A DNA stretch of 5,133 bases from Tannerella sp. (GTDB lineage: Bacteria > Bacteroidota > Bacteroidia > Bacteroidales > Tannerellaceae), in assembly GCA_031282485.1 (NCBI GenBank), contig JAITDQ010000052.1, positions 1-5,133 of the forward strand, in the 5' to 3' direction. The notes under the pieces are model-generated. The model worked only from the letters and a program-made list of their open reading frames with translations, was not told the origin of the DNA and made no database searches. The first letter of the stretch is position 1; every line of letters starts with the position of its first letter. The position numbers and the translations under genes are program-made. Shown here one piece after another: positions 1-5,133 of the stretch.

Positions 1-35
1 GGCAGAAAAAAGTTTAAAAAAAAAGAGAAAAAGCA

Positions 36-65
36 TTGCGCTTATAAAAAAAGCATTTATCTTTG
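36..65 (+). promoter_or_regulatory. Bacteroidota-type promoter (-33/-7) for the structured RNA
   Basis: The -7 element TATCTTTG at 58-65 is a perfect match to the Bacteroidota consensus TAnnTTTG. A -33 element TTGCG begins at 36, leaving a 19-nt spacer, which is the expected distance. Transcription should start near 71-73. Nothing downstream before 340 looks like a protein gene, so this promoter most likely drives the non-coding RNA that follows. The element match is seen directly; the start site is inferred. Confidence 0.75.
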
Positions 66-70
66 CACAT

Positions 71-335
71 AAATATTAGATGAAGAAGGATAATACAGTT
101 TGGCATAAAGTTGTCATCATCCCGTAAAATCTAAATATTTCGCTGAGAGCCGCTTGTGAAAAGGTTTTGCATCCGATTCACTGACAGGGCGATTGGTTAA
201 ACGTCGTTAATGACGTGGTTAAAATTCGGCTTCTATGCGGTAAACCCGAGTGGCACTCGGGAGCTAGAGCATAATGCTAAACGTTATTCATTATTCATTA
301 CTGAAAATCCCCGAACGTGAGTTCCGGGATTTTTT
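71..335 (+). ncRNA. Candidate free-standing structured RNA, 6S-like outline, family not identified
   Basis: A strong promoter lies just upstream and an intrinsic terminator closes the 3' end, defining a transcript of about 265 nt. A hand fold gives a long closing helix: 79-84, 86-93, 96 and 98-106 pair with segments of 274-299, about 24 pairs with few interruptions, including a continuous 9-bp run of 98-106 with 274-282. The helix starts about 8 nt after the predicted start site and ends 4 nt before the terminator stem. Inside are an apical stem (138-143 with 237-243; 147-152 with 227-232) carrying hairpins 156-181 (GTGAA/TTCAC) and 201-216 (ACGTC/GACGT), and a GC-rich hairpin at 245-261 (CCCGAGT/ACTCGGG). 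A long rod, a central bubble and a small hairpin on the 3' side of the bubble resemble 6S RNA, the RNA polymerase-binding regulator, but I do not recognise a diagnostic sequence. I see no tmRNA, RNase P, SRP, TPP or cobalamin signatures. A cis-acting leader with an attenuator is the main alternative. Confidence 0.55.
304..335 (+). terminator. Intrinsic terminator of the structured RNA
   Basis: The stem pairs 304-311 and 313-316 with 321-324 and 326-333, with one C-C mismatch (312/325) and a GTGA tetraloop, and runs into a T-tract at 330-335. A-rich sequence on the 5' side of the stem pairs with the T-tract. It is placed to end transcription from the promoter at 36-65 before the oad operon. 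Confidence 0.85.
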
Positions 336-359
336 ATTATAGCCTCCTCCTCCTGCATG

Positions 360-379
360 ACGGAAAAAGGCGTTTCCGT
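360..379. repeat. Short inverted repeat (7-bp stem, 6-nt loop)
   Basis: ACGGAAA at 360-366 is perfectly complementary to TTTCCGT at 373-379, around the loop AAGGCG. No T-tract follows directly, so it is not a typical terminator. It lies about 75 bp upstream of the -7 element of the oad operon, so it would not be in that transcript. It could be a protein-binding dyad or chance. Apart from this, the interval 336-453 holds only a CCT microrepeat (343-354) and two T-runs (402-418). Confidence 0.4.
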
Positions 380-453
380 GGCTTTGAGATATATACAAGT
401 GTTTTTTTTGTTTTTTTTCAATTTGATTTAATTACAGTTTCGTGTTTTTTTCG

Positions 454-461
454 TACTTTTG
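454..461 (+). promoter_or_regulatory. -7 promoter element for the oadGAB operon
   Basis: TACTTTTG matches the Bacteroidota -7 consensus TAnnTTTG exactly. No clear -33 TTTG lies at 19-21 nt upstream; the nearest TTTG is at 422-425, about 28 nt away, so the promoter may be weak or need an activator. A start site near 468 would leave an untranslated leader of about 47 nt before the oadG start at 515. Confidence 0.55.
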
Positions 462-514
462 TACGCATTTTGATATATAATATACATCAACCCCTTATAA
501 AGAACGTTTTAAAT

Positions 515-790
515 ATGGATAATTTTGGATTGGGATTATTGTTAATGGTTGTTGGTATGATAACCGTTTACTTTATATTGTTACTGGTTATTGGTTTGGG
601 TAAAGGACTTATTATGCTGGTAAATAAATATTCGCCGGAACAGGTTGTCGCGGCCAGACCGGCGAGAAATACGACGAACGCACCGGGCGATCATAAGGCT
701 TTGCCGGATCAGACGACGGCGGCTATTGTTTCTGCCGTGAGCGTCCTCACAGGAGGTCACGGGAAAGTGACGAAAATAGAAAAACAATGA
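515..790 (+). CDS. oadG: OadG-family gamma subunit of sodium-pumping decarboxylase
   Basis: This 91-residue protein is the likely small membrane anchor of the decarboxylase complex. In the family, gamma binds the carboxyltransferase subunit through its tail and the beta subunit through its membrane segment. Residues about 4-30 form one very hydrophobic helix, followed by a short positively charged stretch (NKYSPEQ region), a variable Ala/Thr/Pro linker, and a conserved-looking tail at about 69-91 ending in GGHGKVTKIEKQ, as I recall from Bacteroidota OadG proteins. The frame is open further upstream to 317, but that extension runs through the promoter and is Phe/Arg-rich without family features, so ATG 515 is chosen. 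There is only an A-rich stretch (AAAGAA near 499) as ribosome site. The gene stops 46 bp before oadA. Small OadG proteins vary greatly, so part of the assignment rests on context. Confidence 0.85.
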   Translation: MDNFGLGLLLMVVGMITVYFILLLVIGLGKGLIMLVNKYSPEQVVAARPARNTTNAPGDHKALPDQTTAAIVSAVSVLTGGHGKVTKIEKQ

Positions 791-836
791 AATTGAAGGA
801 TGAAGAAGTAATATGTGTAAATAAAATTTGAATAGT

Positions 837-2759
837 ATGAGTAGAGAAATAAAATTAAGTCTGGTCTTTCGCGATATGTGGCAATCGGCCGGAAAATATG
901 TGCCGCGAGTGGATCAGTTAGTGCGTATAGCGCCTGCAATCATTGAAATGGGATGCTTTGCCCGTGTGGAAACGAATGGCGGAGGTTTTGAGCAGGTGAA
1001 CCTTCTGTTTGGCGAAAATCCGAATAAAGCCGTTCGTGAATGGACAAAACCGTTTCGTGAGGCGGGTATTCAAACTCACATGCTTGACCGGGGATTGAAC
1101 GGACTTCGCATGAGTCCCGTCCCTGCCGACGTGCGCCAGCTTTTCTATCATGTTAAAAAGGCGCAGGGTACGGATATCGCGCGTACATTTTGCGGACTTA
1201 ATGATGTCAGGAATATTATACCGTCCATACAATACGCACATGATGCGGGAATGATTTCCCAATGTGCGCTCAGTATTACCCATTCGCCGATTCATACGGT
1301 TGAATACTATACGAAAATGGCGCTGGAATTTATTGCGAACGGCGCCGATGAGATTTGTATCAAAGATATGGCCGGGATAGGCCGTCCGCGTACGCTTGGC
1401 CGGATCGTCGCCAACATAAAGAAAGCGCATCCCGAAATACCGGTTCAGTATCACAGCCATGCAGGCCCCGGTTTCAGCGTCGCTTCAATACTTGAAGTCT
1501 GTGACGCCGGATGCGACTGTATAGATGTAGGAATGGAACCGCTTTCGTGGGGTACGGGACATGCCGACTTGCTTACCGTGCACGCCATGCTCAACGACGC
1601 CGGCTATAAAGTGCCGGAAATAAATATGAGTGCGTATATGAAGGTGCGCAGTATGATCCGGGAGTTTTCGGATGATTTTCTCGGACTGTATATCAGTCCT
1701 AAAAACCGGTTGATGAATTCGCTCCTGATAGGGCCGGGACTGCCCGGAGGCATGATGGGCAGCCTCATGGCAGACCTCGAAACGAACCTGACCACCATAA
1801 ACAAAGGCCGTTTGAAGAAAAACGAGTCGCCTCTCAGTCAGGATGATTTGCTGATCAGGCTTTTTGACGAAGTGGCCTATGTGTGGCCGCGTGTGGGCTA
1901 TCCGCCTTTGGTGACGCCGTTCAGCCAGTATGTGAAAAACCTTGCCCTGATGAACGTTATGCAGATGCTTAAAGGTAAGGAACGCTGGAGTATGATCGCC
2001 GATGATATTTGGGATATGATACTGGGGAAGGCCGGGCGTTTGCCGGGAACGCTTGCTCCTGAAATCATAGAGATAGCTAAAAACGAAGGACGTGTGTTTT
2101 TTGACGGCGATCCTCAGGATAATTATCCCGATGCGCTTGACAAGTATCGTAAGATGATGAACGAGAAACATTGGGAAGTCGGCGATGACGATGAGGAATT
2201 ATTTGAATATGCCATGCATCCCGCACAATACGAAGCATACCGGTCGGGGAAAGCAAAAGTCGAGTTTCTTGCCGACGTGGCGAAACGCAAGAGCGAAAAA
2301 GAAAAGAATAATATGACCGGAAGCGGAAATGAGGCAAATGTACCTGCCGGCGCTTTCACGTTGCCGACAACGCCTCAGCTGCTGAGTGTGGACGTTAACG
2401 GTCAGTCATACCGTGTGACGGTCGCTTTCGGCGATTCCGCCGCAGCCGTTCCGTCTCCGGCCGTTTCATCGCCGGTTCCGCCGGCGCAGGCTGCCGCTGC
2501 TCCTGCCGCGCCGGTAGCGGCAGGCGACGGACAGGATTTGCTCTCGCCTCTTGAAGGAAAATTTTTCCTTGTAAAAAGTTCTTCGGATACGCCCGTTCAA
2601 ACAGGAGATGCGGTGAAGAAAGGCCAGACCGTATGTTATATCGAAGCGATGAAGACGTACAACGCCGTCAGCGCCGAATGTGACGGCGTTATCACTGCTA
2701 TTTGCTTTAATCCGGGAGATGCGGTTTCGGAAGATGATGTTTTGATGACTGTTAAATAA
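837..2759 (+). CDS. oadA: Oxaloacetate decarboxylase-type alpha subunit: carboxyltransferase plus biotin carrier
   Basis: This 640-residue cytoplasmic protein should transfer CO2 from oxaloacetate (or a related 2-oxoacid) to its own biotin, which then delivers it to OadB. Residues about 5-260 are the HMGL-like carboxyltransferase barrel. The metal site is visible as Asp13 (FRDMWQS), Lys176 in ICIKDMAG, and His206/His208 in YHSHAG; Thr240 in WGTGHADL fits the proton-transfer threonine of pyruvate carboxylase. Residues about 280-480 match the conserved PYC/OADA domain, with PGGMMGS and the later TPFSQYV. An Ala/Pro-rich linker (about 520-560) leads to a biotinyl domain with EAMKT; Lys606 is the biotin site, 34 residues from the end, as is usual. 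The frame also allows TTG at 828, but ATG 837 fits the family start. No Shine-Dalgarno site lies close; GAAGGA at 795-800 is too far. The N-terminal motif differs from the classic RDAHQS of Klebsiella-type OadA. Such proteins are also annotated as pyruvate carboxylase subunit B, but adjacent oadG and oadB favour the decarboxylase. Confidence 0.93.
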   Translation: MSREIKLSLVFRDMWQSAGKYVPRVDQLVRIAPAIIEMGCFARVETNGGGFEQVNLLFGENPNKAVREWTKPFREAGIQTHMLDRGLNGLRMSPVPADVRQLFYHVKKAQGTDIARTFCGLNDVRNIIPSIQYAHDAGMISQCALSITHSPIHTVEYYTKMALEFIANGADEICIKDMAGIGRPRTLGRIVANIKKAHPEIPVQYHSHAGPGFSVASILEVCDAGCDCIDVGMEPLSWGTGHADLLTVHAMLNDAGYKVPEINMSAYMKVRSMIREFSDDFLGLYISPKNRLMNSLLIGPGLPGGMMGSLMADLETNLTTINKGRLKKNESPLSQDDLLIRLFDEVAYVWPRVGYPPLVTPFSQYVKNLALMNVMQMLKGKERWSMIADDIWDMILGKAGRLPGTLAPEIIEIAKNEGRVFFDGDPQDNYPDALDKYRKMMNEKHWEVGDDDEELFEYAMHPAQYEAYRSGKAKVEFLADVAKRKSEKEKNNMTGSGNEANVPAGAFTLPTTPQLLSVDVNGQSYRVTVAFGDSAAAVPSPAVSSPVPPAQAAAAPAAPVAAGDGQDLLSPLEGKFFLVKSSSDTPVQTGDAVKKGQTVCYIEAMKTYNAVSAECDGVITAICFNPGDAVSEDDVLMTVK

Positions 2760-2766
2760 ATTTTTG

Positions 2767-4002
2767 ATGGAAGATCTGTTTCGGAAAATATATGATATGA
2801 CGGCTTTCGGTAATATTATTGATAAGCCGCAATTTCTGGTAATGTATGCGATTGCGTTCGGCCTGCTTTATCTGGGGATAAAAAAACATTACGAACCGCT
2901 GCTTCTTATTCCCATTGCGTTTGGCGTTTTGCTCGCTAATTTTCCCGGAGGGGATATGGGGATTATTCAGGCTGATCAGGATGGTTGGGTAGAGATTAAA
3001 GGCGTGGTGAAGAACATCTGGCAGATGCCGTTGCATGAGATAGCGTACGAACTGGGGTTGATGAATTTCTTATACTACATGCTTATCAAGACCGGTTTTC
3101 TCCCCCCGATAATCTTTATGGGGGTAGGCGCTTTGACGGATTTCGGGCCTATGTTGAGGAATCTTCGCCTTTCAATCTTCGGGGCGGCCGCCCAGTTTGG
3201 AATCTTTATCGTTTTGCTTGTATCCATATTGATGGGCTTTACTCCACGGGAAGCGGCTTCGCTTGGTATTATCGGGGGCGCTGACGGCCCGACAGCCATA
3301 TTTACAACGATAAAACTTGCTCCCCATTTGCTGGGGCCTATCGCTATCGCCGCGTATTCCTATATGGCTTTAGTTCCGGTTATTATACCATTAGTCGTCA
3401 GGATTTTATGCACAAAGAAAGAACTGGCCATTAATATGAAGAATGAAGAGAAAAAAGCGGCCAAGCCGGTTGTTATAAAGAACTTGCGTGTGCTGAAAAT
3501 AATCTTCCCGATAGCCGTCACAACGCTTGTGGCAATCTTTGTACCTACGGCTGTTCCGCTTATTGGCATGCTTATGTTCGGAAACCTTATCAAAGAGATA
3601 GGAAGCGATACTTCACGTCTGTTTGATGCCGCATCGAACAGTATCATGAATACGGCCACGATATTTCTCGGATTGTGCGTAGGAGCTACGATGACATGCG
3701 ATTCGTTCCTTAACTGGACTACAATCGGGATTGTAGTAGGAGGATTTCTGGCTTTTGCCCTGTCCATTGCATCGGGTATCTGTATGGTAAAGATTAGCAA
3801 TCTTCTATCCAAACGGAAGATAAACCCGCTTATCGGCGCTACCGGATTGAGTGCCGTACCGATGGCCGCGCGTGTTGCGAATGAAATTGCGCTGAAATAT
3901 GATACGAAAAACCATGTTTTGCAGTATTGTATGTCGAGCAATATATCCGGTGTTATCGGGTCGGCCGTTGCTGCCGGAATCTTAATATCATTCCTCGGAT
4001 GA
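2767..4002 (+). CDS. oadB: Sodium ion-translocating decarboxylase beta subunit (carboxybiotin decarboxylase)
   Basis: This 411-residue inner-membrane protein decarboxylates the carboxybiotin carried by OadA and couples the reaction to Na+ export. It has many hydrophobic segments, at roughly 22-38, 44-58, 98-122, 137-156, 190-213, 245-275, 295-310, 320-343 and 390-410. The family hallmark GGADGPT lies in the loop after the fourth segment, with Asp173 the expected Na+/proton-binding acid. VGALTDFGPML precedes it, and the C-terminal conserved block SSNISGVIGSAVAAG contains Asn392 and Ser399. A charged Lys/Glu loop near 215-235 joins the two halves. The length is normal for the family, though it has a hydrophilic insert near 60-90. 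The start is ATG 2767, 7 bp after the oadA stop; an in-frame TTG at 2764 adds one residue and is unlikely. The same subunit type also serves methylmalonyl-CoA and glutaconyl-CoA decarboxylases, so the substrate of the complex is set by OadA. Confidence 0.95.
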   Translation: MEDLFRKIYDMTAFGNIIDKPQFLVMYAIAFGLLYLGIKKHYEPLLLIPIAFGVLLANFPGGDMGIIQADQDGWVEIKGVVKNIWQMPLHEIAYELGLMNFLYYMLIKTGFLPPIIFMGVGALTDFGPMLRNLRLSIFGAAAQFGIFIVLLVSILMGFTPREAASLGIIGGADGPTAIFTTIKLAPHLLGPIAIAAYSYMALVPVIIPLVVRILCTKKELAINMKNEEKKAAKPVVIKNLRVLKIIFPIAVTTLVAIFVPTAVPLIGMLMFGNLIKEIGSDTSRLFDAASNSIMNTATIFLGLCVGATMTCDSFLNWTTIGIVVGGFLAFALSIASGICMVKISNLLSKRKINPLIGATGLSAVPMAARVANEIALKYDTKNHVLQYCMSSNISGVIGSAVAAGILISFLG

Positions 4003-4038
4003 CCATATAATTTCCCCCGGATGAGCAAAATAAAGTAT

Positions 4039-4088
4039 AAATTCGGCAAATTCACAGAGAATAATAGCTCTTTTGCGAATTTTTTTTG
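4039..4088 (+). terminator. Intrinsic terminator after oadB
   Basis: The outer stem pairs AAATTCG-CAAA (4039-4050, one bulged G) with TTTGCGAATTT (4072-4083). A short inner stem pairs AGAG (4056-4059) with CTCT (4068-4071). A T-tract follows at 4080-4087 and continues at 4089-4097 after one G. It lies 36 bp beyond the oadB stop and separates the operon from the next gene. Nothing else is seen in 4003-4038. Confidence 0.8.
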
Positions 4089-4094
4089 TTTTTT

Positions 4095-4126
4095 TTTGGC
4101 AAATACAAAAATAACCCGTTATTTTG
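4095..4126 (+). promoter_or_regulatory. Bacteroidota-type promoter for the DUF349-family gene
   Basis: A -33 TTTG at 4095-4098 and a -7 element TTATTTTG at 4119-4126 (one mismatch to TAnnTTTG) are separated by 20 nt. Transcription would start near 4132, leaving a leader of about 48 nt. The -33 element lies at the end of the T-tract of the preceding terminator. Confidence 0.65.
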
Positions 4127-4179
4127 TACCTCTTACAAAAGGATATTTCCTTGTATGAATAAAAATAGTGAAAAAGTTT

Positions 4180-5133
4180 ATGATGGACACTCAAGAAACA
4201 AATTTGCCTAAAGAAGAGAAAATCTTCTTGGAAGAAACAGGTGAATTGGAAGAATCTCAAGCACCGGAAGACAGTCCGGTAGAAACAACAACTGAAACCG
4301 AAGTAAAGGTCGAAGAACCTGAAACAAAAGTTGAAGAAGGCGGCGTGGAAAGTGAAGATGCCGAAGTAAAAGCCGAAAAAGCGGCGGAAGAAACCACAGC
4401 ACAGGCGGAAGAACCTGAAGCGACGACGGAGGAAACCACAGCGCAGACGGAAGAACCCGAAGCGACGACGGAAGAAGCCACAGCGCAGACGGAAGAAGCC
4501 GAGGCAACGACGGAGGAAACCACAGCGCAGACGGAAGAACCCGAAGCGACGACGGAGGAATCCACAGCGCAGGCGGAAGAAGCCGAAGCAACGACGGAGG
4601 AAACCACAGCGCAGGCGGAAGAAGCCGAAGCAACGGCGGAGGAAACCACAGCGCAGGTGGAAGAACCCGAAGCAACGACGGAAGAAACCACAGCGCAGAC
4701 GGAAGAAGCCGAAGCAACGACGGAAGAAACCATAGCGCAGGCGGAAGAACCCGAAGCAACGGCGGAAGAACCCGCACCACAGCCGGACGCAACCGAAACA
4801 ACGGCAGAAGCATCCGAAACGAATGTTGAAACGACCGAAGCAGAAGCAGAAACCGACGTGGTTGACGCGGAAGCGGCGAAAGCCGGGGATGCCGACGCAA
4901 CGGTCGAAAACTTCGATGCAACGGTTGAAGAGCATGCAGTAAATGAAGAAAACGAAGCGCCTCCCGCATCGGATAGCAGGGAAGATGAAAAGACGATATC
5001 TTTGGACGCTGCAACTCTGGACACAATTACCATTCCTGAAATTATGGAACGGTTAAGGCAGATTGTTGTCGAGCCTCAGAAATATGCGCGTAACGAAGCG
5101 GATGTGCTTAAACAGGCATATTACAAGTTGCGC
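4180..5133 (+). CDS. DUF349-family protein with acidic repeat N-terminus (3' end outside window)
   Basis: The first 318 residues are present; the gene runs off the window in frame. The N-terminal part is highly acidic (Glu, Thr, Ala, few bases), low in complexity and probably disordered. Residues 71-196 are nine 14-residue repeats of the form ETTAQ-x-EE(P/A)EAT(T/A)E, followed by a degenerate tenth copy to about 210 and more acidic sequence to about 268. From about 270 the sequence becomes helical and ordinary (IPEIMERLRQIV, then EADVLKQAYYKLR), matching my memory of how Bacteroidota DUF349 proteins begin before their helical DUF349 repeats. There is no signal peptide or membrane segment, so a cytoplasmic protein is expected. 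The function of the family is unsettled and I assign none. ATG 4180 is chosen; ATG 4183 and GTG 4168 are in-frame alternatives, and an in-frame TGA at 4156 bounds them. It has its own promoter and is probably unrelated to the oad operon. Confidence 0.8.
   Translation, partial: MMDTQETNLPKEEKIFLEETGELEESQAPEDSPVETTTETEVKVEEPETKVEEGGVESEDAEVKAEKAAEETTAQAEEPEATTEETTAQTEEPEATTEEATAQTEEAEATTEETTAQTEEPEATTEESTAQAEEAEATTEETTAQAEEAEATAEETTAQVEEPEATTEETTAQTEEAEATTEETIAQAEEPEATAEEPAPQPDATETTAEASETNVETTEAEAETDVVDAEAAKAGDADATVENFDATVEEHAVNEENEAPPASDSREDEKTISLDAATLDTITIPEIMERLRQIVVEPQKYARNEADVLKQAYYKLR
4390..4809 (+). repeat. 42-bp coding tandem repeat array, nine copies plus one degenerate
   Basis: Units begin at 4390, 4432, 4474, 4516, 4558, 4600, 4642, 4684 and 4726, each exactly 42 bp and in frame; a decayed tenth unit covers 4768-4809. 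Differences are few: units 2 and 4 differ only in the last base. Copies alternate irregularly between EEP and EEA at the ninth residue and between Ala, Thr and Val at the sixth. Exact spacing and near-identity at silent positions indicate recent duplication by slippage or unequal recombination rather than mere compositional bias. Confidence 0.95.

Noticed and set aside
137..200. CTGAGA at 144-149, reminiscent of a TPP riboswitch
   Set aside because: The remaining conserved THI-box blocks (such as the GAACCTGAT region and its partners) are absent.
317..514. Upstream extension of the oadG frame by 66 codons
   Set aside because: It crosses the -7 promoter element, the inverted repeat and the end of the RNA terminator, and its translation resembles no OadG protein; the family-like sequence starts at ATG 515.
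822..830. Possible internal promoter TAAAATTTG before oadA
   Set aside because: It has three instead of two bases between TA and TTTG, no convincing -33 partner, and lies too close to the start codon to be persuasive.
918..2171. Minus-strand open frames inside oadA
   Set aside because: They are shadows of a strongly conserved coding gene and their translations show no recognisable features.
3360..4055. Minus-strand open frame of 231 codons inside oadB
   Set aside because: It is opposite a clear OadB sequence; its hydrophobic segments mirror the membrane segments of the sense gene.
4155..4211. 18-codon ORF (ATG at 4155) overlapping the start of the DUF349-family gene
   Set aside because: It is short, has no family resemblance, and is out of frame with the main gene; it is most likely chance in an A-rich leader.
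3988..5033. Three long overlapping open frames on the minus strand across the acidic repeat gene, encoding Phe/Arg/Cys-, Leu/Pro- and Ser/Val-rich repeats
   Set aside because: They arise because the 42-bp repeat lacks stop codons in every antisense frame. The products are pure repeat translations with no domain, and the + strand frame has a promoter and a recognisable C-terminal family region.

Overview
The window looks like chromosomal DNA of an anaerobic Bacteroidales-type bacterium (phylum Bacteroidota). Three things point there: promoters of the Bacteroidota type (a TTTG-like -33 element and a TAnnTTTG -7 element) with no E. coli-like -35/-10 pairs or strong Shine-Dalgarno sites; a Bacteroidota-style sodium-pumping decarboxylase operon; and the start of a DUF349-family protein of the kind common in this phylum. 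The genus cannot be fixed from the sequence. All supported genes are on the + strand.

Positions 1-514 hold no convincing protein gene. A strong promoter (36-65) precedes a roughly 265-nt stretch that ends in an intrinsic terminator (304-335). Between them the sequence folds by hand into a long closing helix (79-106 with 274-299), a large internal bubble with a small hairpin on its 3' side, and a branched apical stem. This is best read as a free-standing structured non-coding RNA, with an outline like 6S RNA. A small inverted repeat (360-379) and a -7 promoter element (454-461) follow, the latter presumably serving the operon.

Positions 515-4002 carry oadG-oadA-oadB: a small membrane anchor subunit, a carboxyltransferase/biotin-carrier subunit, and the membrane carboxybiotin decarboxylase that pumps Na+. 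Together they should form an oxaloacetate decarboxylase-type complex. The carboxyltransferase moves CO2 from a 2-oxoacid to biotin, the beta subunit decarboxylates carboxybiotin and exports Na+, and the gamma subunit holds the complex together. The gene order is the classic G-A-B and the genes are closely spaced, so co-transcription is likely.

A bipartite hairpin terminator (4039-4088) ends the operon. A promoter (4095-4126) starts almost inside its T-tract and drives the last gene (4180 to the window end, incomplete). That gene has a long acidic N-terminal region with nine near-perfect 14-residue (42-bp) tandem repeats, then the beginning of the DUF349 region.

The most interesting points are the unassigned structured RNA, the young acidic tandem repeat array, and lineage-specific changes in the carboxyltransferase core. 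No mobile element, CRISPR array, tRNA or rRNA was seen.
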